Source: Spartobacteria bacterium | GTDB lineage: Bacteria > Verrucomicrobiota > Verrucomicrobiia > Chthoniobacterales > UBA10450 | Direction of reading: 5' to 3' | DNA: 64,000 nucleotides | Assembly (NCBI GenBank): GCA_003134785.1 | Contig: PLCN01000017.1 | Span: forward strand, 186,001-250,000 | In this document: one piece after another, positions 53,301 to 61,111 of the stretch | Layout of the letters: the number at the start of each line of letters is the position of its first letter | Numbering within the stretch: the first letter of the stretch is position 1 | Notes under the pieces: generated by a model | The model's input: only the letters and a program-made list of their open reading frames with translations | What the model was told of the DNA's origin: nothing | Databases searched by the model: none | Position numbers and translations under genes: made by a program

Positions 53301-56300
53301 TCGTGATCGATGGAAATCTGCAGGTTTCTCGGGAGGTAAAGACTTTTTCCGTCGCAGCGGGTGGCAAAACGGTAGTCGATGTGACTACCGGCTTCGCACC
53401 GGATTACCGGGGCGAATACGATCAGGTGCGGCCCAGTGCCATCCACATCGTGGCCGACGCTCCGGTCGCGGTGCACGCGTTGAACTACATGCACGCGTCG
53501 ACCGACGGAAGTCTTATCCTGCCGACGTCGCTCCTGGGCCTGGACCACTTCGTCATGGCCTATTGGAATGGAGAAACGAGCGCGAGAGTGGGAACTGAGT
53601 TAGCCATTGTGGCGACGAAGCCGCAGACGCTGGTAACCATCACCCCTACGTCCGCCACCGGCTCGCATCCGGCGGGTCAACCCTTTACTGTTACGCTTCA
53701 GACCGGAGACGTCTTCCGGCTGATTAGCATGCACGACGGAGAAGATCTCACGGGGTCACGAGTGCAGGCGGACAAGCCGGTCGCGGTCTTCGGCGGCCAC
53801 AGCCTTGCCTACGTCCCCTACAACGTTCCCTACGCCGACCACCTCTACGAGCAGATGCCATCGGTCGATCTTTGGGGCCGCCACTTCGTTACCATCCCGC
53901 TCAAGGGCCGGACCGGTGGCGACCTCCTTCGCGCGCTGGCTTCGGACGATAACACTCATGTTTCGATCAACGGTGAGATCGTCGCGACGCTTAACCGCGG
54001 CCAGTTTTATGAAACCGTCCTGACCCAGCCGGCTTATATCCTCGCCGATCAACACATCCTGCTCGCCCAGTTCGCCCAGGGTACGGAACTCGATCACACC
54101 ACGGGTGATCCTTTCCTTTCCATCGTTCCGCCTTACGAGACCTTCGGGCGGCATTACAGCATGCCCACCCCCTACTATCGGAACTATGACTTCGCGCACA
54201 ATACCTACGTCGTCTCCGATATCTACGACAGCTACCTCAGCCTTATTGTCGATTCCGCGCATGCCGCGGCGGTTACCGTCAACGGCCAGACCATTGACTC
54301 AGCTCAGTTTTTCCCAATCGCGGATAGCGGCTTCTCGGGCGCATCCATCGCGGTGCAGAAGAATTCCACATTGGATATTTCCTCGCCCACTCCGGTTGGG
54401 ACGCTGCTCTATGGCTGGGCCCCTTTCGAATCCTACGGCTACACTGGCGGACTGTATGGAGCCATGGATAATGCCTCCGCTCAGCTCCAACTAACTCAAT
54501 CTTCCGTCGCAGCTCCTGTCGGCAGCACTCATCGGGTCACGGCTTCTCTACTTGGTGTCACCGGCCTCCCGGTTCCAGATGCCCTGGTAACTTTCTCGGT
54601 TACTGGAGCAAATCCCACCACTGGTTCGGGCTTAACCTCACCGGACGGGACCGTTGAATTTTCCTGGCAAGGCCCTCAGGTGGGAAGTGACACGGTAACA
54701 GCCAGCGCGGGTGCGCGAACGGCTACGATCAATGTAACTTGGGTAGCAGCGGGCGCCAATCAACCTCCGCAAGTTAACGCGGGTCCCGATGTGGTCCTGA
54801 AACTAGGTCAGCCGCTCACGCTTCATGGAGTAGCACAAGATGATGGTATACCCGCCGGCCAGGGACTGACGGTGTTATGGTCCGCGCTCAGCGGGCTCGG
54901 CGACGTCAGCTTTAGCAATGCGTCAGCCACCGATACCATCGCCACCTTCCTTTACCCTGGAAAATACCGGATCCGGCTGACGGCTTACGACGGCCAGTTC
55001 CCGGGCGACGATGACCTATCGGTGCTGGTGGATATCCCGCCGCAATTCAAATTCGATATGCTCGTGCCCTCAGAGAATGTGGTTGATTTGGGCAAAGAGT
55101 GGACCCTTGGAGTAACAGCCGAGGACAAGGATGGAGTCATCGCCAGGATTGAGCTAATCGACGGGAATCAAGTCCTGGGCACGTTGGAGCCGAACGAAGC
55201 TCAAGTCTTCTACTATTGGACATCCTTCTCTACCGTCTTCGACACGGTTGGGACGCACACCCTCATAGTCCGGTTGATTGATGATCTGGGGATCACGGAG
55301 GAACGATCGATCAGTGTAGTCGTCCGACCAGTGCCCACGGTCCAGATTCTCACTCCCGCCAGCAACGTTACTTTGGCGGCGGGCGGTTCGGTCACCTTTA
55401 CCGCCAGTGCCAGCAGCACGGGCGGATCGATTACCCGCGTCGCCTACACTGACGTTACTGATTACTATCCGTTCGAGATTGGAGACGGCACCAGATCGAA
55501 CTACGAGTTTGATTGGACGCCGAGCTATGCTGGCGCTCGCCAGATTACCGCTGTGGCTTATGACAGCAACGGCGCCTCCGCGACATCCGCCGCCGTTATC
55601 ATCGATGTGCTATCACCAGGTAATTCCACGGTTACCATCACAAGCCCCCAGGATGGCACCTCCATCTACCCGGGGGCGACCATGACGTTGCACGCGGATG
55701 TTTCGGCCGTCTTCCCGGCTGAGGTTAATGAAGTCGATTTTGTCGATGGCTCTCAATACCTCGGCTCGAAGTATTCCCCGCCGTTTGAAGTGCAATGGTC
55801 ACCGTCTACGGTCGAGTCGCACACTCTCACCGCGTACGTTTACGATAGTTTCGGCGGCTATGCGGAGACATCGATCACCATCAATGTCGTCCCGATCCCG
55901 CCGCTAAGTGTGACGCTGGCTCAGCCGCAGCCAACCCTTCCGGTTAAGGTCAACAGTCCAACCACTCTCGCGGCAGCGATTGAAAACGTCATCGGCACCT
56001 TGCAAGATATTTCTTTTTACGTGGACGGCCAATGGCTTGATGGTGGAACTAACGGTAGTGCTATCTGGACGCCAACGACGATCGGAGTTCATGAGATCGA
56101 CATCTACGCCTTCAGCCTCAATCCATACCAGGACGGTTACGCTGTCGCTAATATTACCGTCGCCGACCTTCACTCGCCGTTCGTCCAATTCACCGCGCCA
56201 GCGAATAACTCGACTTCGCCGCCCGGCACTCCCATCGTCCTGCAAGCTCAAACCAGCGACGTCGACTCAAACCTGGCCAAGCTTCAACTCCTGGCTGACG

Positions 56301-58936
56301 GGCAACTTCTCTCGGAAACGCCACTCTCTGGCGGCGCAGGCGTCGCCAGCTTCACCTGGGATAATGCTGGCCCCGGCTGGCACGCCCTCAGCGCGCTCGC
56401 CGTCGATGACACAGCCAAAAACGGCAATGCTTCCCTGCGTGTTTTCGTTGAACGCTCCGTAACGAATGACCTCCTTCCGCCTTCTGCCTTAACCAGTGAG
56501 GCGATGTCGCCAACTAGCATTCACTTAACCTGGGCTCCCTCGACTTCAACAAACGCGACCTGCACCGCGATTGAGCGGCGTGCGGGGGTTGATGGCGCTT
56601 GGACGGAAATTGCTACGGTCGAGCAAACGCTCGCATCCTTCGACGACAGCAGCCTTGAATCCGAGACCTATTACAGCTATCGCCTCGCCTCGCTCAACGC
56701 TTCGGGCTCCCGCTCCACTTACTCCGCGGAAAGCTCAGCCACGACTTTCGTGGAGATGCCGACCTACGCCGTCATCGATATTACAGAAAGCCTGGCGCAA
56801 AGCGGGATCGCCGCGCGGTTCTTTGACTTCAAACATCTCATCGCCTCGAATGCCACCGCTGGAGCCGGTAACCCGGTCGAACTCCAAGGCACACGTGCAT
56901 TGTCCGTCAACGACAACGGCCAAGTCCTGGTGGATTCAGGCAGTGGCAACTACACCGTCTGGAGCTTCCAGGGATCACCTCAGCCCTTGAGCAAAGGTGC
57001 GGAGCCAATTGTCGCTCGGGCAATCAATGCGCAAGGTGTAGTCGCCGGCTCGAGCGATCATTCCTACCAAGACTCGGACAATAACGTGCATCTGGAGTTT
57101 CGCGCGCAAACGTGGACCGGCGGCCCAATCAACGAAATCACGCCTCACGATTCGCTCGGCGATTATCACGAACCGCGGGGCGGACCAATGCGCGGATTGG
57201 GCGACTACGAAGTATTCGAAGCTTATGGGATTGCCGATTCCGGCGACGTTGCTGGCCGCGCCAGCGTCTATTACCGCGACTACGATTACAGTGCTCAGCA
57301 CGCTGCGTTATGGTCAGGTAGCCAGTGGACCAACCTGGGCGGCTTTGAATGGGTCAGCGATCATCGCGGGCGGATGCTGCCAAGCTATGCCACAGGAGTG
57401 AATGGCAACAACCAGGTTGTTGGCGTCGGCGCGATCGATTTACCCCAGCTCCCCAGCTACCCACCCGGAACAGGCCCGCAGCACGCGTTCTTAAGCAACG
57501 GTCGAAACTGGGATGCTCCGGGTCGAACATTTCAGGATTTGGGAACTCTGGGCGGCTACGAGAGTGCTGCTTGGGACATCAACGCAAATGACTTTATCAT
57601 CGGGGTCTCAACGAAACAACAGGACGATCCGCTCTGGCGCGTTTCTGGCTTTGTTTGGGAAGGAAGCGCTCCGATGCAAGAACTCCCGACTCTTGGCGGC
57701 ACAAATTCAAACTACCCGACTGGCTATAGTTACCCGATCGCCATCAACAATCGAAACCAGATCGTCGGTCAATCGCTGCGCGTCGACCACAGCACCGTCG
57801 CTTCTCTCTGGCAAGAGAATCAGAACAATGGCGCTCCGCCGAACACACAACCTCGCTACGAGCCAGCCGATCTCAACGATTTGGTCGGTAGCTATAGAGA
57901 TTGGTTTCTGGTGAGCGCCCGAGATATCAGCAATACAGGCCTAATCGTCGGCCAAGGAATTCGTTACACCCGCGATAGCCAGGGCCAGATAGTAGGTCAG
58001 CAAGAGAAGGCATATCTGCTGGTGCCAATCGATATACGCACAATTGCTCCCGCCCATAACGGGGTTTTTGCACGTTGCGAAGATGTTCAATTATCCGCGA
58101 GTGTCACTGGGCAGGGCAAAGATTTCGTTTCACGCGTCGAGTATTGGGCCAACGGAGAAAAGGTTGCTGAAGCCACTCAAGGGGGGGGCTGGACGGCAGT
58201 GTGGAGCAAACCTCAACCGGGATATTACGACATAGTTGCACGGGCTGTCCTCAACATTGGCTCGTCCTATGTTGAAGCTCCTTCCATTATGGTCTTGGGA
58301 CTTCCGATTTCTCGTGCCTCGATGAAAGCAATGCTCAATTACGAGGTCGGCGGCGGCAAATCTTATTATGACGCCAAACTAAAGGATCCTACGTGGCCGA
58401 AGGGCAAGAGCGGAGTGACCATCGGAGTTGGATACGACTTGGGCTACAATACTGCGGCGGAAATTCGTCGAGACTGGCAGCAGTATCTTACACCGGAACA
58501 ACTAGATCGACTTGCAGCGTTAGCCGGCTTGAAGAAAACCATCGCGCGGGATCGAGTTCAATCTGTCCAGGACATTGATATTCCTTGGGAGTCCGCCATC
58601 AAAGTATTCGAATCAGTAACCTTACCGCGGTTCATCGCCGCGACACTGAGCATATATAGCAACGCAGATCAACTGAATGCGGACAGCTTTGGCGCATTAG
58701 TTTCCCTCGTCTTTAACCGTGGCACCGATCTAGCAGGCGATCGCCGACTAGAAATGGCAGAGATTGCATCGGCACTGGGGCGGGGGGATACAGCCGCCGT
58801 GCCGCAGCTTATTCGAGATATGAAACGCATTTGGGAGGGCGATCCTGATTCCCGAGGTTTGTTAACGCGGCGCGACGAAGAAGCCCGGCTTTTTCAAATG
58901 GGTCTAAATGAGGGTTCGAACCCGTGCGGTAATTAA
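50318..58936 (+). CDS. Giant secreted multi-Ig/IgGFc/HAF protein with C-terminal muramidase
   Basis: 2872 residues. A signal peptide (FGVIVALLVSAALLQTAAAQ) is followed by: a Gly/Asn-rich beta region (27-300); six tandem Ig-like repeats of about 91 residues (301-846), each with DSDGTIAKVEFFAGATKLGE-type sequence; a PKD-like domain (847-941); an IgGFc-binding-type domain (about 949-1387, starting NRGREFWMAFLSNP); an invasin-type Ig domain (1405-1478); a PKD/REJ-like domain; five more Ig-like domains; an FN3 domain (2049-2146); HAF-type repeats (2148-2568, QDLGTLGGYESAAWDINAND); another Ig-like domain; and a pesticin-like lysozyme domain from about 2662. In the last, E2676, T2701 and D2707 sit in NYEVGGG and GVTIGVGYDLGY, a spacing close to that of pesticin. 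It is probably a cell-surface or released adhesin that delivers a wall hydrolase. No sorting motif is seen. Confidence 0.88.
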   Translation: MKKFSSFGVIVALLVSAALLQTAAAQNIGTALVNGAPQINSGTVDGNLQQMTGANVTLNGGGVITGDLLVPGTPALIKNGQYTLGGVIVGTGSTSPSNYQVILNGTVRLGHLRTRTNPIAIPALPAVPSPTGTRTVTITAAGQSAGSFSTLRNFTLNGNVGQYTVPPGMYGDFIANGGAGFTLGVAGSTQPAVYNLQHLTLNGATKIVVVGPVVLNVANGFTANGTAGTSTNPAWLKLNIVAGGFTVNGGCTLYGYATVPSGTLIINGAAKLIGGASCNALTVNANGLLQLFDAASFENKPPTVAITNPAAGTVFNAGNAITLTASATDTDGSVSKVEFFAGAAKLGEATSSPWTYVWQNAAAGSYQLTAIATDNLGAKTTSSAVPITVNAPPTVALTAPANQSVFQSGSVISLSANAGDSDGTVQKVEFFADGVKLGEKTTTPYSFSWTNALAGPHALTARATDNNSAQTVSMTVNIRVNAAPSATMNAPANGSVAQLGSVIALAATASDSDGTIAKVEFYAGATKVGEDTTAPYQFNWSNAPAGHYSLTARAIDNDGAQGTSSPINLTVNAPPTVAITAPAPAQVFNPGVTISITTSPSDSDGTVTKVEFFAGSNKIGEAGTAPWTISWPAPAPGVYQLSAVATDDLGAHTTSSIVSIGINAPPTVAIASPSDQAVVQPGNPIAITANASDSDGTIAKVEFFAGATKLGESSSAPFTFFWSNAISGSYTITAKATDNATASAVSAPILLRVNALPAVALTAPAQGATFRAADAIPISANASDSDDGITKVEFFAGGAKIGEAGVAPYAINWMGAPERASTLTARATDGSGASATSAAVTINVTRINTQLTVDAGPDRLISLPGGATLEGQVLLNGGTPGPEVTLQWSLVSGPGAVTLSAPNSTSSSASFTQAGNYIIRLTASNADGANFDTTAVTVLSAPQPDPDSFVSNRGREFWMAFLSNPAGSEPAYAGRNLNITSETAATGTVEIFNSVVIDGNLQVSREVKTFSVAAGGKTVVDVTTGFAPDYRGEYDQVRPSAIHIVADAPVAVHALNYMHASTDGSLILPTSLLGLDHFVMAYWNGETSARVGTELAIVATKPQTLVTITPTSATGSHPAGQPFTVTLQTGDVFRLISMHDGEDLTGSRVQADKPVAVFGGHSLAYVPYNVPYADHLYEQMPSVDLWGRHFVTIPLKGRTGGDLLRALASDDNTHVSINGEIVATLNRGQFYETVLTQPAYILADQHILLAQFAQGTELDHTTGDPFLSIVPPYETFGRHYSMPTPYYRNYDFAHNTYVVSDIYDSYLSLIVDSAHAAAVTVNGQTIDSAQFFPIADSGFSGASIAVQKNSTLDISSPTPVGTLLYGWAPFESYGYTGGLYGAMDNASAQLQLTQSSVAAPVGSTHRVTASLLGVTGLPVPDALVTFSVTGANPTTGSGLTSPDGTVEFSWQGPQVGSDTVTASAGARTATINVTWVAAGANQPPQVNAGPDVVLKLGQPLTLHGVAQDDGIPAGQGLTVLWSALSGLGDVSFSNASATDTIATFLYPGKYRIRLTAYDGQFPGDDDLSVLVDIPPQFKFDMLVPSENVVDLGKEWTLGVTAEDKDGVIARIELIDGNQVLGTLEPNEAQVFYYWTSFSTVFDTVGTHTLIVRLIDDLGITEERSISVVVRPVPTVQILTPASNVTLAAGGSVTFTASASSTGGSITRVAYTDVTDYYPFEIGDGTRSNYEFDWTPSYAGARQITAVAYDSNGASATSAAVIIDVLSPGNSTVTITSPQDGTSIYPGATMTLHADVSAVFPAEVNEVDFVDGSQYLGSKYSPPFEVQWSPSTVESHTLTAYVYDSFGGYAETSITINVVPIPPLSVTLAQPQPTLPVKVNSPTTLAAAIENVIGTLQDISFYVDGQWLDGGTNGSAIWTPTTIGVHEIDIYAFSLNPYQDGYAVANITVADLHSPFVQFTAPANNSTSPPGTPIVLQAQTSDVDSNLAKLQLLADGQLLSETPLSGGAGVASFTWDNAGPGWHALSALAVDDTAKNGNASLRVFVERSVTNDLLPPSALTSEAMSPTSIHLTWAPSTSTNATCTAIERRAGVDGAWTEIATVEQTLASFDDSSLESETYYSYRLASLNASGSRSTYSAESSATTFVEMPTYAVIDITESLAQSGIAARFFDFKHLIASNATAGAGNPVELQGTRALSVNDNGQVLVDSGSGNYTVWSFQGSPQPLSKGAEPIVARAINAQGVVAGSSDHSYQDSDNNVHLEFRAQTWTGGPINEITPHDSLGDYHEPRGGPMRGLGDYEVFEAYGIADSGDVAGRASVYYRDYDYSAQHAALWSGSQWTNLGGFEWVSDHRGRMLPSYATGVNGNNQVVGVGAIDLPQLPSYPPGTGPQHAFLSNGRNWDAPGRTFQDLGTLGGYESAAWDINANDFIIGVSTKQQDDPLWRVSGFVWEGSAPMQELPTLGGTNSNYPTGYSYPIAINNRNQIVGQSLRVDHSTVASLWQENQNNGAPPNTQPRYEPADLNDLVGSYRDWFLVSARDISNTGLIVGQGIRYTRDSQGQIVGQQEKAYLLVPIDIRTIAPAHNGVFARCEDVQLSASVTGQGKDFVSRVEYWANGEKVAEATQGGGWTAVWSKPQPGYYDIVARAVLNIGSSYVEAPSIMVLGLPISRASMKAMLNYEVGGGKSYYDAKLKDPTWPKGKSGVTIGVGYDLGYNTAAEIRRDWQQYLTPEQLDRLAALAGLKKTIARDRVQSVQDIDIPWESAIKVFESVTLPRFIAATLSIYSNADQLNADSFGALVSLVFNRGTDLAGDRRLEMAEIASALGRGDTAAVPQLIRDMKRIWEGDPDSRGLLTRRDEEARLFQMGLNEGSNPCGN

Positions 58937-58950
58937 TCACATAAAAATAA

Positions 58951-59382
58951 ATGAAACGAAAAAGCATCTGCTCGCTAACTATGTTTATCTTTGTAGGTTT
59001 ATCGAGTTTGGCCGACACTCTGCCATCGTACATTGGAAATTACGCTTGGCGTAGCGACGACAATGGCGTGGCCCAATCCGTCAGAACTGCTATAAGTCAA
59101 CAAAACGGGTCAACCACGATCAATACTTCACTGACTTGGATTCCCGGCGCGGCCGTCGAAATACAGGCAACAGTAACGTCGGATCACGTACGGACCGTTG
59201 TTATCGACTCCCGGGATTGCACGGAGATCACTTTCTCGTTTAGTGATAGCTTCAAGAACGAGGGAGTTGCTAAGCTTGTCCTCTGCGGCGACACAGCAGA
59301 CTTGACTCTTGACGAGACAACCATGGTCGAACCGCGAGCTGTCCGGCAATACGGAGACTATCACCTCACTCGGCAGCCGTAG
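58951..59382 (+). CDS. Small exported protein next to the muramidase gene (candidate immunity partner)
   Basis: A protein of 143 residues starting 14 bases after the giant gene, with an N-terminal signal peptide (SICSLTMFIFVGLSSLADT). The mature part is beta-rich (GSTTINTSLTWIPGAAVEIQ; VRTVVIDSRDCTEITFSFSD) with two cysteines that could form a disulfide. No family is recognised. The position directly after a lysozyme-domain gene, the export signal and the small size suggest that it shields the producer's own wall. The same frame continues after two stop codons into an LprI-type domain (next entry), so this may be the first part of a broken inhibitor. Confidence 0.62.
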   Translation: MKRKSICSLTMFIFVGLSSLADTLPSYIGNYAWRSDDNGVAQSVRTAISQQNGSTTINTSLTWIPGAAVEIQATVTSDHVRTVVIDSRDCTEITFSFSDSFKNEGVAKLVLCGDTADLTLDETTMVEPRAVRQYGDYHLTRQP

Positions 59383-59394
59383 AGTAGCTGAGTC

Positions 59395-59664
59395 TTGTTC
59401 GAACTACGCAATCGCAAGCTTGTGGGTCTAAATACCGTGTACAAAGCGGCCCTGGCCACTCGAAGCGAGAAAGGTGTCGCGGCGCTCAGGGAAGCGCAAC
59501 GCGCCTGGATAACTTATCGCGACGCGGCAGCAGAAGCTTATGGCACTGGCGAAGAGGGCGACTCGCTAGAAGCACTGATGGTTCTGCGCTGCTCAGAAGC
59601 GCTGACCAAGGATCGGACAGCAGAATTGAAGAAGTTGTACTTGTCAGATCACTACCCATATTGA
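59395..59664 (+). pseudogene. LprI/DUF1311 lysozyme-inhibitor domain, N-terminally truncated
   Basis: 89 residues from a TTG. The DUF1311 core is clear: LNTVYKAALATRSEKGVAAL then REAQRAWITYRDAAAEAYG and a Cys in VLRCSEALTKDRTAEL. Full-length family members start with a Cys-containing C-x-AxTQxEMN segment before this point, and that segment is missing. The frame is the same as that of the preceding gene and is separated from it only by TAG and TGA codons (59380-59391). It is either a coupled second cistron with a weak start, or the back half of a gene broken by nonsense mutations. LprI-type proteins inhibit lysozymes in other bacteria. Confidence 0.6.
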
Positions 59665-59793
59665 CATGAACCACCCAGCCAGACGATGAAGTGAACTCCG
59701 AAAGAATTTGCGAGCAGGCTGGTACCCGCCTGCGCGATCCGGTTCCCATGACTAAGACACTTCCACTTCGATTGACGCGCGCTCCCACCAGCC

Positions 59794-59820
59794 ATCGCTG
59801 ATCTTATTCTCGTTAGGCGT
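59794..59820 (+). other. attC-like right half-site before the first cassette gene
   Basis: ATCGCTGATCTTATTCTCGT then TAGGCGT closely matches TCGCTGATCTTGGGTCTCGT then TAGGCGT at 60704. It ends in the R' core GTTAGGC (59812-59818). The left half (R'' and L'') could not be found in the 140 bases upstream. The 215 bases between 59665 and 59879 hold no gene. Confidence 0.5.
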
Positions 59821-59879
59821 CGCTACGCGCACACCGAGAATTTCCACGCAGTGAACAACCATCAAATTAGGAGAACAAC

Positions 59880-60626
59880 ATGAAAATCGTCGTCATCGGC
59901 GGCACTGGACGTATCGGCACCAAAGTCGTAAAGAACCTTCGCGACAAGGGCCATGAGGTCGTGGCCGCCTCACCTTCGAAGGGAATCAACTCAGTCACCG
60001 GCGAGGGACTGGCGCAAGCGCTTGCCGGCGCTCAGGTACTCGTGGATGTCGCGAATGCACCCTCCTGGGAGGACAAGGCAGTCCTGGAGTTTTTCGAAAC
60101 GTCGGGTCGCAACCTCCTGGCCGCGGAAGCCGCCGCGGGCGTCGGCCATCATGTGGCGTTGTCGGTTGTCGGCACCGACCGCTTGCTCGCGAGCGGTTAC
60201 TTCCGCGCGAAGATGGCTCAGGAAAATCTGATCAAGGCTTCCCCGATTCCTTACACGATCGTCCGCGCCACGCAGTTCCTCGAGTTCGTGGGCGGCATCG
60301 CCCAATCGGCGACTGAAGGACAAACGGTTCGGCTTCCACCGGTTCTGATGCAGCCCATTGTGTCGGATGATGTTGCCGCCGTCATGGCCGAAGCGGCCCT
60401 CGCGGAGCCATTGAACGGCACGGTCGATCTGGCCGGTCCCGAACCGATCCGTCAAGACGACCTCGTGCGGCAATTCCTGAGCGCAACCGGGGACGCACGG
60501 ACGGTAATCACCGATCCCAAGGCGCTCTATTTCGGCATAGCAGTGAACGACCAAAGCCTAACGCCTGGCGACAATCCACGTCTCGGTCCGACGCGTTTCG
60601 CGGACTGGCTCAGCCGCAACGCCTAA
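59880..60626 (+). CDS. NAD(P)-binding NmrA/SDR-type protein (cassette-like gene)
   Basis: A protein of 248 residues with an N-terminal Rossmann motif (KIVVIGGTGRIGTKVV) and an atypical-SDR layout: VDVANAPSWEDKAVLEFFET, then HHVALSVVGTDRLLASGYFR, YTIVRATQFLEFVGG and a C-terminal DLAGPEPIRQDDLVRQFLSA. It is a probable NAD(P)H-dependent oxidoreductase or redox sensor of the YwnB/NmrA kind; the substrate is unknown. A good Shine-Dalgarno (TTAGGAGAACAAC) precedes the ATG. The TAA stop lies inside the R'' core of the attC-like site that follows, as is common for integron cassettes. Confidence 0.85.
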   Translation: MKIVVIGGTGRIGTKVVKNLRDKGHEVVAASPSKGINSVTGEGLAQALAGAQVLVDVANAPSWEDKAVLEFFETSGRNLLAAEAAAGVGHHVALSVVGTDRLLASGYFRAKMAQENLIKASPIPYTIVRATQFLEFVGGIAQSATEGQTVRLPPVLMQPIVSDDVAAVMAEAALAEPLNGTVDLAGPEPIRQDDLVRQFLSATGDARTVITDPKALYFGIAVNDQSLTPGDNPRLGPTRFADWLSRNA

Positions 60627-60727
60627 CCAAGCTGCAGCGAACCGCGGCCTGTCCTTATGTCTAGCGCTGACTGTCTCATGAAGTCACTTGTCACTCGCGC
60701 GGTCGCTGATCTTGGGTCTCGTTAGGC
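60621..60727 (+). other. Complete attC-like recombination site
   Basis: R'' GCCTAAC at 60621-60627 and R' GTTAGGC at 60721-60727 are exact complements. Inside, L'' CAGCGAACCGCG (60635-60646) pairs with L' CGCGGTCGCTG (60698-60708) with a single unpaired A, like the extrahelical base that attC sites need. The length of 107 bases is within the attC range. The spacers between R and L are uneven (7 and 12 bases), which is unusual. Confidence 0.62.
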
Positions 60728-60736
60728 GTAACTCGC

Positions 60737-61069
60737 ATGATCGGGTCCGATGACGTAGAGAAAGCGATCAACGACGGTTCAATCTATCGACAGACGCCGC
60801 AAGTTTGGCAAGAGATGTTGGCAGCCACGACACGGATCTCCGGTCACAATCCTACGCTTGTGCACCGAATGAATCAGGCCGCAGAGCTTCTCAGACATCT
60901 ATTACGCTCTCACGAGAGCGAGCAGCAGCTAGCGCGCGCGTCCGCAAAAGCACGCGAGCAGCATAATGCGGTATTCACGATTGGTTCACGAACGCTTCGT
61001 TGGACGATTATAGCGGCAGTCGCCGCAGTGATAGGCGCTGTTGCCGCGATCATTGCGATCTTCCGATGA
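60737..61069 (+). CDS. Hypothetical tail-anchored membrane protein (cassette-like gene)
   Basis: A protein of 110 residues starting ten bases after an attC-like R' core. The N-terminal 85 residues are charged and helical (DVEKAINDGSIYRQTPQVWQ; HRMNQAAELLRHLLRSHESE). One C-terminal span (WTIIAAVAAVIGAVAAIIAI) then ends at the last Arg. No family is recognised. The size, unknown function and tight placement between recombination-like sites fit a mobile gene cassette. Confidence 0.65.
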   Translation: MIGSDDVEKAINDGSIYRQTPQVWQEMLAATTRISGHNPTLVHRMNQAAELLRHLLRSHESEQQLARASAKAREQHNAVFTIGSRTLRWTIIAAVAAVIGAVAAIIAIFR

Positions 61070-61111
61070 CTCGGATACTTTTTCCGGATGCCACGCCAAG
61101 GTCTAACCCCT

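Noticed and set aside
58905-58940. tRNA-like sequence GGGTTCGAACCCG
   Set aside because: It looks like a T-arm, but there is no acceptor stem, D-arm or anticodon arm around it. It is the coding end of the giant gene (residues NEGSNPCGN).
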